Positions 42,713 to 51,497 are shown, counted from the stretch's first letter. The stretch: 56,399 nucleotides of DNA from Candidatus Methanomethylophilaceae archaeon (GCA_017540825.1 JAFYAH010000048.1:1-56399), one strand, 5' to 3'. The notes: generated by a model from the sequence alone, not told the origin. Made by a program: numbers and translations.

Positions 42713-44098
42713 ATGGCCGATGCGATTCAAATGAGCAACGTCTGTCCCCTTGACTACAGATACGGCCGCGAGGGAATGAAAGCGGTTTTCAGCGAGGAGA
42801 GCCGCATTCAGTACCAGATGAACGTAGAGGCGGCCTTGGCCAGGGCGCATGCTTCTCTCGGCACCATCTCCAAGGCGGATGCAGACGAGATCACTCGCGT
42901 CGCCAGCCTCGATGTCGTCAGCATCGACAGGATCAAGGAGATCGAGAAGGAGACCAGGCACGACCTGATGGCCATGGTCAAGGCGATGACCGAGAAGTGC
43001 GGCGGGGACGCAGGGAAGTACGTCCATCTGGGCGCGACCTCCAACGACATCGTCGACACGGCGACAGCGCTTCAGTTCAAAGCCGCGATGGGCATAGTCC
43101 TGGACGACGTGGACGCGCTCATCTACACCCTCGCCTCGCTCGCCAAGAGGGAGAGGGACACCCTGGAGATCGGGAGGACCCACGCGCAGTTCGCCATCCC
43201 GATAACGTTCGGCTTCAAGATCGCCGGATACGTGGCCGAGATGCTCAGGCACAGGGAGCGCATCGTCCAGGCCATGCCGAGGGTCTGCGCAGGGAAGATG
43301 GCGGGCGCTGTCGGGACGGGCGCCGCTCTCGGGAAGAACTTTTTCAAGATACAGTCGCTGGTGATGGAAGACCTCGGGCTCTCCTACGAGCCTGCGGCAA
43401 CCCAGGTCGTCGGCCGCGACAGGTACAGCGAGGCCATCTGCCTCATGGCGAACATCGCCACCTCGCTGGAGAGGTACGGGACCGAGGTCAGGAACCTCCA
43501 GAGGTCCGAGATCGGCGAGGCTTCCGAGTTCTTCGACGTGAAGAAGCAGGTGGGCAGCTCCACTATGGCTCAGAAGAGGAACCCCATGAACTCCGAGAAC
43601 GTGTGCGGGCTTGCCAGGGTGGTCAGGAGCTTCGTGACCCCCACGTTCGAGAGCCAGGTCCTATGGCACGAGAGGGACCTTTCCAACTCATCCACGGAGA
43701 GGTTCACGCTGCCCCACGTGTTCATCCTGATGGACGAGATTCTGAAGAAGATGAACTGGATCTTCGAGGGCCTGGAGGTCCACAGGGAGAAGATGCTCGC
43801 GAACATCGAGTCCTCCAAGGGCCTGGTGATGGCGGAGCCGCTCATGATGAAGCTGACCCAGAAGGGAATCGGAAGGCAGGACGCCCACGAGATAATACGC
43901 GAGTCGTCCATGGTCGCCGAGGACACCGGGAGGCATCTCAGGGACGTCCTGATGGAGAGGGAGGATCTCAAAGGGGTGCTGACCCGCGACGAGATCGTCG
44001 ACACAATGGACGCCGCTAATTACGTGGGCGGCGCCAGGGAGATAGTCGACAGCATGGTCGCCGAGGCGGAGAAGGCCTTGGGAAGGAAGGTCGAGTGA
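42713..44098 (+). CDS. purB: adenylosuccinate lyase
   Basis: 461 residues. It splits adenylosuccinate and SAICAR in purine synthesis. Signatures: LGATSNDIVDTATALQ, GRTHAQFAIPITFGFKIAGY and the fumarase-superfamily signature GSSTMAQKRNPMNSENVCGL. The start could be ATG 42731 (MSNVCPLDYRYG), which places the conserved region nearer the N-terminus and suits the TATA-like CTTATTATAA at 42692-42701. A 56-residue membrane protein gene follows at once. Confidence 0.95.
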   Translation: MADAIQMSNVCPLDYRYGREGMKAVFSEESRIQYQMNVEAALARAHASLGTISKADADEITRVASLDVVSIDRIKEIEKETRHDLMAMVKAMTEKCGGDAGKYVHLGATSNDIVDTATALQFKAAMGIVLDDVDALIYTLASLAKRERDTLEIGRTHAQFAIPITFGFKIAGYVAEMLRHRERIVQAMPRVCAGKMAGAVGTGAALGKNFFKIQSLVMEDLGLSYEPAATQVVGRDRYSEAICLMANIATSLERYGTEVRNLQRSEIGEASEFFDVKKQVGSSTMAQKRNPMNSENVCGLARVVRSFVTPTFESQVLWHERDLSNSSTERFTLPHVFILMDEILKKMNWIFEGLEVHREKMLANIESSKGLVMAEPLMMKLTQKGIGRQDAHEIIRESSMVAEDTGRHLRDVLMEREDLKGVLTRDEIVDTMDAANYVGGAREIVDSMVAEAEKALGRKVE

Positions 44099-44269
44099 AT
44101 GGACGCCAAGGCCAAGCAGGGGCTCATCTTCGGGGCAATCGCCGGAGCGGTGATAGGGATCCCGTTCACGATAATGACCCACAACTGGTTCTGCCTGCTG
44201 CTGATCCCCGTCGCAGCCGTCATGGGCATGGCGCCCCAGCTGCTCAAGCCCGTGGAAGACGACGACTGA
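44099..44269 (+). CDS. small two-helix membrane protein
   Basis: 56 residues: MDAKAKQGLIFGAIAGAVIG begins a first hydrophobic helix (residues 8-26), a second covers about 31-46, and the tail is acidic (VEDDD). The ATG abuts the purB TGA, so it is probably translated with purB. Not recognised; the Gly-rich first helix suggests helix packing. A terminator follows 12 nt after the stop. Confidence 0.6.
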   Translation: MDAKAKQGLIFGAIAGAVIGIPFTIMTHNWFCLLLIPVAAVMGMAPQLLKPVEDDD

Positions 44270-44283
44270 GCAGGAAAGAGGGG

Positions 44284-44319
44284 CTCGGGCTCTCGGCAAG
44301 GAGGGCCCGGGTTTTTTTT
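44284..44319. terminator. terminator with T8 tract
   Basis: A 9-bp stem (44284-44292 with 44303-44311, two G-U pairs) followed by eight T, after the small membrane gene and at the end of the convergent phosphatase gene. Confidence 0.6.
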
Positions 44320-46442
44320 CATCCGCTGGAACAGCGAATCATATCTATTATCGCCGAAATGTCGGGCCTCTTCGCAGGGTCCGCATCGAGCATAGGGTCT
44401 ATCAGGTCCATTATCCACCTGCGGGCGGTGCCTTTCCTGTAGATGTTCACATCGGTCGCAATGGCCTCGTCGGAGATGTTGCTGCGGATGTAGATCTTGT
44501 AAAAGAGCAGCCCGAGGCAGTAGACGTCGTACCAGGGCCCCCTCTCGGCAGGGGCGATCCTCTCCAGCTTCTCCGCGTCCCTCATCAGGAACATGTCGCA
44601 GAAGTTGCATATCGCCGGCCTGAGGTGTCCGTTCGCGGTGCGGAACACGGTCAGGGACTCGGCGGACAGCGATCCGTGCACCAGGCCCGCCTCATGGATG
44701 GCCTTGACGGTGCGGCAGAGCTCCAGCAGGAGGAAGTTCTTGTCCGCGCTGTCGTATTTGTTGATGCGGCCGAGGTCCTCCCTCCCGCTCTGATTGGACA
44801 TGAAAGTCTGGATGTACATGCCGTTGGACAGGAAGCTTTCCGAGGGTAGCATGAATCTTCCGTCCAGGTTCATCCTCTGGATCATGCCGATTATGGTGTC
44901 GTTGCGGACCAGGTCGTATTCCTCGCGTCTCTTCACGAAGATCTTCCTGGCGTCGCGCGCGCTCTTCCCTTTGACGCATAGGGCGGACAGTACGTCCCCG
45001 CTGCGCAGCCAATTGTTGGCCACGCGGTAGCCGTACATATTGTCGCACCTGCGGACTTCCGTCTCGAACTCCTTGTCGAGGGCGTACGGCATGACGTAGG
45101 CGACTCCACAGTCCTTGAGGTCCCGCCTGGGGATGGTCCATCCCTCCCCATACACTACTCCGGGGACCGGGGTCGCAGTGGGGCGGCTCTCCCTGTATGT
45201 GGGCCAGTCCTTCTCCCTGGGGAACTTCTTGGGCTTCTCGGCCGTCTCCTTCTTCTCGGGCGGCTCCTCCTCAGGCTTGCTGGCTTCCTTATCCGCTGCC
45301 GGTTCCTCCTCAGGCTTAGGGGCTTCTGCCGCGACGGCTTCCGGCTCCTCCGCCTTAGGCGGCTCCTTCACGACCACCGGGTCCTGCTCGGGCTCGAGGG
45401 GGACGAGCAGGTAGCCCGCGGAATATCTTTTCCAGAGGGACCTCATGAGCTCCTCGTTCTGCTTCCTGAGGCTCTTCAGCTCGGCTTTGACCTCGTCGTA
45501 TTCCGTCTTCTCCTCCGGCGACAGCTCCCTGGAGCCCATCTCGTTGCGCTTGGCCCTGAGCTCGTCTATCCTGGGGGTGAGGACCATCTTCGACATGTAG
45601 TCCGAATCGAGGGCGTCCCCTCTGGGGCAGAACGCCTCGCGGTACTCCTCCTCGGACCCTATGCCGAACATGTGCCCTGCCAGAGTGCGGTCGTCGTTCA
45701 CGTGGGCCTCCAGCGAGGCCGTTATGGACTGCTCCAGGTCGAACTCCCTGTCGGCCCTAGGCAGGAACACGGACTCGAAGCTCATCGGGGAGTCCAGATA
45801 GGCGAAGCATCCGTCGGAGGCGGCGAAGACGAAGCAGGGCTTCGGGATCCTGTACGCCTTCCAGTTGATGCGGAAGTCGTGGTCCAGGCAGATGACGTTG
45901 TTCATGACGGCGTCCTGGATTATGCACTCCATGGCGTCGACGTACCCTCTGGCGTCGTCGTCGGTGAGCTGGTGTAGCCCGTCCTTCCCCAGGGCGTAGC
46001 ATCTGGAGTCCCCCGCCCAGAAGCAGATCACGTCCACGCTGTCCTCGCTCTCCTTGTAGACGCACGATGCCAGCGTGGTGGGCAGGAGCTTGACCATGGA
46101 GCCTCCGGACTTCCTTCCTTTGAAATTTATCCCCGTCTCGTCCGAGTATTTCTGGAGGCCCTCCTTGATGGCGGCCCTGAGGTCTTCGGCCATCTGGTCC
46201 AGATGGCGCATGTCGTCGGAGAACGCGGCCTCGTGATTCTCTTCCAGGAACTTCACGGCTATGGACAGCACGGCGCGCGACGCGTAGTAGGCGCAGGTGT
46301 GGACCTCGCCGTTGACCTTGAACTCGACTCCTCCCGCTCCTCCGAGCCCGTCGCAGACGATTGCCACCCTCTCGTTGGAGACGGGCGGCGCATCCTCCTC
46401 GTGGCCCGGGAAAGGCAGGTCGAACGTGTAATCTGTCTTCAT
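44319..46442 (-). CDS. PP2C-type phosphatase fused to a pseudokinase
   Basis: 707 residues. The N-terminal ~270 residues are PP2C-like (VAIVCDGLGGAGG near 30; FWAGDSRCYALG; FAASDGCFAYL), the metal Asp residues being present. A short coiled segment and a Pro/Glu/Lys-rich linker (about 350-410) follow. The C-terminal ~300 residues have a protein-kinase fold, but the catalytic loop reads HGSLSAESLTVF (from residue 589; the HRD-type Asp replaced by Ser) and the DFG position reads NFC (~613), so it should be inactive. It may bind the kinase substrate or nucleotide. Its ATG overlaps the kinase stop. Last gene of the VWA-kinase-phosphatase operon. Confidence 0.85.
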   Translation of the reverse strand: MKTDYTFDLPFPGHEEDAPPVSNERVAIVCDGLGGAGGVEFKVNGEVHTCAYYASRAVLSIAVKFLEENHEAAFSDDMRHLDQMAEDLRAAIKEGLQKYSDETGINFKGRKSGGSMVKLLPTTLASCVYKESEDSVDVICFWAGDSRCYALGKDGLHQLTDDDARGYVDAMECIIQDAVMNNVICLDHDFRINWKAYRIPKPCFVFAASDGCFAYLDSPMSFESVFLPRADREFDLEQSITASLEAHVNDDRTLAGHMFGIGSEEEYREAFCPRGDALDSDYMSKMVLTPRIDELRAKRNEMGSRELSPEEKTEYDEVKAELKSLRKQNEELMRSLWKRYSAGYLLVPLEPEQDPVVVKEPPKAEEPEAVAAEAPKPEEEPAADKEASKPEEEPPEKKETAEKPKKFPREKDWPTYRESRPTATPVPGVVYGEGWTIPRRDLKDCGVAYVMPYALDKEFETEVRRCDNMYGYRVANNWLRSGDVLSALCVKGKSARDARKIFVKRREEYDLVRNDTIIGMIQRMNLDGRFMLPSESFLSNGMYIQTFMSNQSGREDLGRINKYDSADKNFLLLELCRTVKAIHEAGLVHGSLSAESLTVFRTANGHLRPAICNFCDMFLMRDAEKLERIAPAERGPWYDVYCLGLLFYKIYIRSNISDEAIATDVNIYRKGTARRWIMDLIDPMLDADPAKRPDISAIIDMIRCSSG

Positions 46443-47638
46443 GGCTTGTCACCCAGCAGCGTATCGTAGATCTTCTTTGCCAGCTTGCTTATGGTCCCGT
46501 CGGGCTTCTTCACCCATACGTACTTCTCGTCCTTCTTGACGACCTCCTCCTTGGCAGGGGGCTTGGCCATCTTCTCCTCGCCCACTATGGGTATCCCTTT
46601 GTCCTCTGCGATGCCCTTCGCGACCGCCGGAGGGAGCATCCTCTGGGTCCCGTCGGCCATGATGTACGTCCACTTGGGGCTTCCAGGGATCATCCTCTCC
46701 CCTGTGGCGGGATCCGGACGCTTGGCGGGCTCTGCCTTGGGGGAGGGGGTCTTGGAGAAGAGGGGCTTGGGCGTCGAGGGGATCGGCGCCTCTCCGCATA
46801 TCTCCTTCATCCCGTTCAGGACCGCGCCGGCGTCCGCCCTCCTCCCGGCGTCGATCTCCATCATCGACTGGATGAGGTCCTTGATCTTCCCGGAGGGGAC
46901 GGCCATTATCATGTCCTTGGAGGAGTCTATCTGGAATGGGTACTTCCCGTGCTTCTGGAGCATCCGCTTGCCGGCGTAGTAGTCGTGGAACATTATCGCG
47001 GACGCGAAGACGTCCGACTTGCACGTGACTATGCCTTTGAGCTCCGGGTCGTCGGACATTATGTACCTTCCCAGCTCAGGGGAGTAGAACTCGGGGGATC
47101 CTATCGTGGACTCCGGATCAGGCGGGTCTCCGGAGAAGTAGCTGTCGTCGAAGTCGATGAACCTGGGCTCGTACCCTCTGGCGGCGCTGACGACGAACAC
47201 GTTGCTGTGCTTTATGTCCCCGTGGACCACGTCGTTGTCGGCCAGGGCCTTCAGCGCATAGGCGTACTTCTTGATGACGTCCAGCCTGACCTCCTTGTCG
47301 AGCTTGGAGACCTCTTCGGGCGTGAGCTTCTTCTCCTTCACCCTGGGGGAGACGATGTAGTACGAGTTCCCTTCCAAGAAGTACTCCGTGGGGGCGACGA
47401 TGAACGCGCATGTGGAGGAGGCCTTCTGGAGCGCGGCGATCAGCCTTCTGCGCTTCTCCTCCCATTTTTCGCACGCCTCCTTCTTGCGCCTGAACGTGTC
47501 CCCCGTGAGCATCTTGGGGTTAGGATACTTCGGCTGGGGGAGCTTCTTGAGGAAGAACTCCTTGGACCCCTTTCTCCCGAAGGCGTAGCTTCCGTTCGCG
47601 GTCGTCGTCCATTCGCCGAGCAGCTCGTACCCGTGCAT
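46439..47638 (-). CDS. Ser/Thr protein kinase
   Basis: 399 residues from ATG 47638; a TTG at 47647 would add three. The kinase domain is complete: ATP Lys in FFLKKL, catalytic loop VVHGDIKHSNVFVV (residues ~138-151) and metal-binding DFD in RFIDFDDSYF. The loop HGDIKHSN resembles the PknB/RIO-like prokaryotic kinases found with VWA proteins. After a Pro-rich linker the C-terminus repeats short WTYIMADG / YVWVKKPDGT units, perhaps a small beta module. It probably phosphorylates the VWA partner or a target bound by it, opposed by the adjacent PP2C. Confidence 0.9.
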   Translation of the reverse strand: MHGYELLGEWTTTANGSYAFGRKGSKEFFLKKLPQPKYPNPKMLTGDTFRRKKEACEKWEEKRRRLIAALQKASSTCAFIVAPTEYFLEGNSYYIVSPRVKEKKLTPEEVSKLDKEVRLDVIKKYAYALKALADNDVVHGDIKHSNVFVVSAARGYEPRFIDFDDSYFSGDPPDPESTIGSPEFYSPELGRYIMSDDPELKGIVTCKSDVFASAIMFHDYYAGKRMLQKHGKYPFQIDSSKDMIMAVPSGKIKDLIQSMMEIDAGRRADAGAVLNGMKEICGEAPIPSTPKPLFSKTPSPKAEPAKRPDPATGERMIPGSPKWTYIMADGTQRMLPPAVAKGIAEDKGIPIVGEEKMAKPPAKEEVVKKDEKYVWVKKPDGTISKLAKKIYDTLLGDKP

Positions 47639-47673
47639 CGTCTCCAAAAGAACACCTCAGCAGAAGAGCGGGA

Positions 47674-47693
47674 CGAGGGGGGAGTCCCCCTCG
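47674..47693 (-). terminator. intra-operon GC hairpin
   Basis: CGAGGGGG-GAGT-CCCCCTCG, a perfect 8-bp stem in the 63-nt gap between the VWA and kinase genes, without a T-run. Same design as the hairpin at 14328-14345; may adjust expression between genes. Confidence 0.35.
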
Positions 47694-47701
47694 AAGATCG
47701 G

Positions 47702-48442
47702 TCAGAGGCTGGCGGAAAGGGTCCTGAGCACGGCTTCGAGGTCGAACTCCTCCAGCCCGCCGTTGAGGTTGCTCTTAGCCCAGTACGTGTTCTCGAGGTC
47801 GTCGACGAAAGCCCAGGACGGGTCGTCGGGAGCGAACACTATAAGCCTCTTGGCGTTGGCGTTCATGCCTATCTGGGGGTCGTCCCAGAGGGAGAAGAGC
47901 TCCGCGTTGGACTTGGGAAGGTCGAAGTTGGTGCCTCCTCCGTATATGTCCTTGGTCGGCGCGTCCGTCCAGACCATGATGGCATGGCGCCTCTTGGCCC
48001 CGGTCTTCACCCAGTCGGACTTCATGGCGAGGGCGATGGCGTCCAGGGCGGTCTCAGGAGCGTCCCCTCCGCCCGTGGCCTCGATCCTCATGACGAAATT
48101 CTTGAAGCTCTCCACATCCTGGGGGAGCTTGAAGAACGGCGACTCTATCAGCCCGTCGTCGCCGTCGCAGGTCAGGTCCCTGAACACTATCACCTTGATG
48201 CGGAGCTCGTCGACCTCCCTGTTGAACGATTTCAGGGATTCCTTGAGGCGCTCGTGGAAGGTCATGACGTTGTCTTTGACCATCCCGATGACGTGGCCCA
48301 TGCTTCCGGTGCCGTCTACGCACATAACAAGGTCCACGTTGATGTCGAAAATATCGTCGGACGGCATTTCAATCGGACGGTAATCAAGATGGCAGGATTT
48401 AACGATATCCGCACGTATCAGGTCAGATGGATGGCCGGTCAT
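47702..48442 (-). CDS. VWA-domain protein of a TerY-like triad
   Basis: 246 residues from ATG 48442, which overlaps the methyltransferase stop (ATGA). The MIDAS metal site reads DLVMCVDGTGSMG (D43-x-T45-x-S47). It continues through IKVIVFRDL (second Asp), ATGGGDAPETALDAI (MIDAS Thr/Gly loop) and AIMVWTDAPT. Such cytosolic VWA proteins accompany a kinase and a PP2C phosphatase in the TerY-P stress-response modules. It may be the substrate or scaffold of the kinase encoded next. Confidence 0.88.
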   Translation of the reverse strand: MTGHPSDLIRADIVKSCHLDYRPIEMPSDDIFDINVDLVMCVDGTGSMGHVIGMVKDNVMTFHERLKESLKSFNREVDELRIKVIVFRDLTCDGDDGLIESPFFKLPQDVESFKNFVMRIEATGGGDAPETALDAIALAMKSDWVKTGAKRRHAIMVWTDAPTKDIYGGGTNFDLPKSNAELFSLWDDPQIGMNANAKRLIVFAPDDPSWAFVDDLENTYWAKSNLNGGLEEFDLEAVLRTLSASL

Positions 48443-49632
48443 CCGTCGTCCGTCCTCGATCCGCTCCTCTCCAGGAGTATCTCGCACATCTCGATGACGA
48501 TCTGGATCCTGTACGGGTCCGCCAGGTGGTACAGGACCTCCCTCCCTGACCTCTCCATCCTAACCAGCCCGGCTTTGCGAAGGGTGTTGAGGTTGTGGGA
48601 CGTCAGCGACTGGGAGCTCCCTGTGATGTAGGATATTTGCTGGACGTTCATGCGGCCCGAGAGCAGGGCGGCGACGATCTTCATGCGGTTGCTGTCCCCC
48701 AGCGCCTTGAAGACGGTCGCGACGTCGGCGTATTTCCCGCTGGCCGACTCCGCTATGCGCACGAGGCTCTCGTTGTCTATCATGGGGTAGTTGACGGCGT
48801 CCATGTACGGCGACTCGTCGATCGGCATCTTGGCGCACACCACGAACATCGACGGAAGCTCCGTGATGCCGTTCTCCGTCAGGACGCAGTACGGTTCCCT
48901 GTCCAGCGACTTCACGTGGATGTTGGTCATACCCACGCTCATGAGCGCCGCCACGTCCCAGGCGGGCCTGCGCTCGCGGCTCAGCGGAAGGTCGTATGCG
49001 ATGTCGCGTATTATGTCGAAGTCCACGTTGTCGACGTTGGTCTGGGCGTGGAGGCCGCTGTCCCTGTCCTCCTTCAGCTTCCTCAGGTAGTCCATGCGCC
49101 TGCGGTAGTCGTCGTCGTAGAGGTCGAGGTAGTAGTTCCCGTCTATGATGGCCATCTCGCCGTCCGGCTTCAGGAGCTCCTTCCATGCGGAGTAGGCCTT
49201 CTTCGGGTTGGGGAGCCCCCACACCGTGCTCCTGGACACGACCAGGTCGAAGGTCTTCTTGGCGAGGGGAGGGTCCTCTATGTCCCCGAGCACGAAGTCT
49301 ATCTTCACCCCCGCCTCCTCGGCGCTCTCCTTCGCGACCTCCAGCATGCGCTCGCAGTTGTCCATGGCGGTGACTTCGTGGCCCTGCTGCGCCAGGGTGA
49401 TGGCCATGAGCCCGGCGCCGGTGCCCATGTCGGCCACCTTGAGCTGGCGGTTCAGGTTTATGAAGCGGCCGATGATGCGGAGGGCGTCGGCTCCGCCCCT
49501 CTCCATCGTGACGCGCGTGGCTTCCTTGTAGCCTCTCGCGCGGATGGTCCAGTAGTCTATCGTCCTTTTCTTGATGTCGGAGCCCGAGGCCGGGTCCTGC
49601 TTGTGGACGACTCCGCTCGAAGATGGTTTCAT
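48439..49632 (-). CDS. SAM-dependent methyltransferase with C-terminal ArsR-type HTH
   Basis: 397 residues from ATG 49632, supported by the TATA-like sequence 25-35 nt upstream. A class I methyltransferase domain (VADMGTGAGLMAITLAQQGH; DLVVSRSTVWGLPNPKKAY; IIDGNYYLDLYDDDYRRR) is followed from about residue 300 by a winged helix of ArsR type (VFKALGDSNRMKIVAALL; ITGSSQSLTSHNLNTLRKAG; REVLYHLAD). It may sense or modify a small molecule and control the divergent importer or its own operon. The same DGNYYLxLxDxxYRR motif occurs in the methyltransferase at 51498-52256. Confidence 0.88.
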   Translation of the reverse strand: MKPSSSGVVHKQDPASGSDIKKRTIDYWTIRARGYKEATRVTMERGGADALRIIGRFINLNRQLKVADMGTGAGLMAITLAQQGHEVTAMDNCERMLEVAKESAEEAGVKIDFVLGDIEDPPLAKKTFDLVVSRSTVWGLPNPKKAYSAWKELLKPDGEMAIIDGNYYLDLYDDDYRRRMDYLRKLKEDRDSGLHAQTNVDNVDFDIIRDIAYDLPLSRERRPAWDVAALMSVGMTNIHVKSLDREPYCVLTENGITELPSMFVVCAKMPIDESPYMDAVNYPMIDNESLVRIAESASGKYADVATVFKALGDSNRMKIVAALLSGRMNVQQISYITGSSQSLTSHNLNTLRKAGLVRMERSGREVLYHLADPYRIQIVIEMCEILLERSGSRTDDG

Positions 49633-49656
49633 GATTCTGCAATCAGCCAAACGTAT

Positions 49657-49667
49657 GAATATTTTTT
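49657..49667 (-). promoter_or_regulatory. TATA box of methyltransferase-VWA-kinase operon
   Basis: AAAAAATATTC on the minus strand, centred about 30 nt before ATG 49632. Confidence 0.45.
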
Positions 49668-49766
49668 CATGTATTGATGGAAAAATGAGTTAAGTTTATA
49701 AGCAAAGTCATTCGTAATTCCCATGGAGTAAGCATCCAATCTGATGTAGTATCTCTAACTCAGTAT

Positions 49767-49779
49767 GGAATATATTTCC
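49767..49779. promoter_or_regulatory. inverted repeat before second importer
   Basis: GGAA-TATAT-TTCC, symmetric, ending 13 nt before the binding-protein ATG (49793). It lies in the intergenic region shared with the ArsR-tailed methyltransferase operon, so it is a candidate operator, perhaps for that HTH protein. Confidence 0.4.
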
Positions 49780-49792
49780 AAAGGTGTATAAT

Positions 49793-51457
49793 ATGGAAAA
49801 ATCAACAATGATCGCAATCATCGCCGCGATCGTCGTCATCGCCGTCGCTGCGGCCGCTGCGTTTGTTCTCACCAACAACAACGGCAACAGCAGCAACAAC
49901 GGCGGCGGGAACGGCGGGGACAGCGGCGACACCCCCTGGCAGCCTAAAGACTACGGCTCCTGGGAGCCTGCCAGCAAGGACGTCGGGCTTCTGACCGTCT
50001 TCGGGAACGCCAACGGCGACTCCGTCATAAACAACGATGACCTCGCCCTGATCAAGAGGGCCATCCCCCTCTATTCCGCCCTGACTGCCGCCCAGTCCGA
50101 GAAGAGCACAGCCGACAAGGGCACCGACGAGTCCGCCAAGGCCGCCGCGGCAGCCAAGGTCAACTCGGCCAAGGCCGCCCTCGACTCGTGCCTCCCCACC
50201 ACCATGGAAGCCTCCTGGGTCTACAAAGGGAACACCTCCACCTACTACCTCGCCGACGCCAACTGCGACGGGAAGATCGACGCCCTCGACTCCTCCCTCG
50301 TCGAGAAGATCATCAAGGTCCAGGGAGCCGTCCACAACTACAACAAGGGTGACAACACCAAGGCCATCTCCTCCAGCCAGCTCATCTCCCTCGGGATCGA
50401 GAGGGTCAACGTCTACTTCTACGATGTCGATTCCGTCCTCGCCTCCTTCCAGTACCCCCTGACCGGCGACATGGCCATCGGATACAAGTCCAACTACGAG
50501 TCGGTCCTGATCTGCGGAGCCAACTCCAGGTGCACCTACGCATGCAACCAGGTCAGCGACTCCAGCAGCAGCTACTACAAGTGGTACCACCCCTACTACG
50601 CCCAGGCGAAGTCCATCGGGTCCAGGTTCACCCCCGACTACGAGGTCTTCATCAACAGCGGCGCCCCTCAGATGTTCCTCTCCGGGACCCGCGCCTGGTT
50701 CGACGAGAACATGGAGACCACCCTCGCCCCTCTGAACGTCAGCGTCGTCCGCCTGCCGTTCTGGGAGGACAACACCTGCGAGTCCTCTGTCGTAACCCTC
50801 GGGTTCCTCATCTGCTGCCAGGAGGCCGCCAACGGCTACGCCTCGAAGGTCAGCGACGTCCTCGACAAGATCGAGAGCGCCGTCTCCTCCATCCCGATGT
50901 CCGACAGGCCTCTCGTGTTCCAGTCCTACAACGGGACCAGCATCTCCACCATGCACAACGGGATCCACGAGGCCGTCTACGCCGCCGGAGGGAAGACCCC
51001 CTGGGACGTCGGATACAAGAACGGGAGCATAAGCATAGAGGAGGTCAACCTCAACATGGACCCCGACTACATCGGCCTCGACCAGTACTACGGTTTCCTC
51101 GAGACCTGGGACGTCGCCGACAAGAAGGCGTCCTTCGACAAGATGGTCGACCAGCTCAAGAACACCGACCTGAAGTACATCCAGGCCATCAACCAGTCCC
51201 AGGCCTACAAGGACGGGGACGTGTTCGGGTTCAACCAGGGTACCTACATGGGGCCCGCGTCCTACATCACGATCGCGTACATGTTCAACAAGATCTACGA
51301 GGACAACAGCTCCATAACCCTGAAGTTCGACGTCGACGCCCTTTTCGCCGACTACCTGAAGTGCTACCACCCGGAGTACAAGGTCAGCGACTTCGTCGTG
51401 AACGGCATCAACGCGCAGTACTACAACCTGCAGGACCTAGAGACTGCAACCGCCTGA
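49793..51457 (+). CDS. ABC importer substrate-binding protein with split dockerin-like repeats
   Basis: 554 residues. A hydrophobic N-terminal anchor (about 6-26) and Asn/Gly-rich linker precede two dockerin-type repeats: GNANGDSVINNDDLALI (71-87) and DANCDGKIDALDSSLVEKI (155-173). These are separated by an Ala/Lys-rich helix (about 98-131). From about residue 195 a FecB/BtuF-like binding fold follows. Same design as the protein at 12875-14320 but longer and diverged. RBS-like GGTG at 49782-49785. The next genes encode a methyltransferase, FecCD permease and ATPase. Ligand: an iron, corrinoid or other metal complex, not decided by the sequence. Confidence 0.83.
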   Translation: MEKSTMIAIIAAIVVIAVAAAAAFVLTNNNGNSSNNGGGNGGDSGDTPWQPKDYGSWEPASKDVGLLTVFGNANGDSVINNDDLALIKRAIPLYSALTAAQSEKSTADKGTDESAKAAAAAKVNSAKAALDSCLPTTMEASWVYKGNTSTYYLADANCDGKIDALDSSLVEKIIKVQGAVHNYNKGDNTKAISSSQLISLGIERVNVYFYDVDSVLASFQYPLTGDMAIGYKSNYESVLICGANSRCTYACNQVSDSSSSYYKWYHPYYAQAKSIGSRFTPDYEVFINSGAPQMFLSGTRAWFDENMETTLAPLNVSVVRLPFWEDNTCESSVVTLGFLICCQEAANGYASKVSDVLDKIESAVSSIPMSDRPLVFQSYNGTSISTMHNGIHEAVYAAGGKTPWDVGYKNGSISIEEVNLNMDPDYIGLDQYYGFLETWDVADKKASFDKMVDQLKNTDLKYIQAINQSQAYKDGDVFGFNQGTYMGPASYITIAYMFNKIYEDNSSITLKFDVDALFADYLKCYHPEYKVSDFVVNGINAQYYNLQDLETATA

Positions 51458-51464
51458 AACCTTT

Positions 51465-51490
51465 CCGGGGCCATCGCCCCGGCTTTTCTT
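51465..51490 (+). terminator. terminator/attenuator after binding-protein gene
   Basis: CCGGGG-CCATCG-CCCCGG stem followed by CTTTTCTT, 8 nt after the stop and before the methyltransferase gene. Partial read-through would give more binding protein than permease. Confidence 0.55.
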
Positions 51491-51497
51491 CGAAGGC

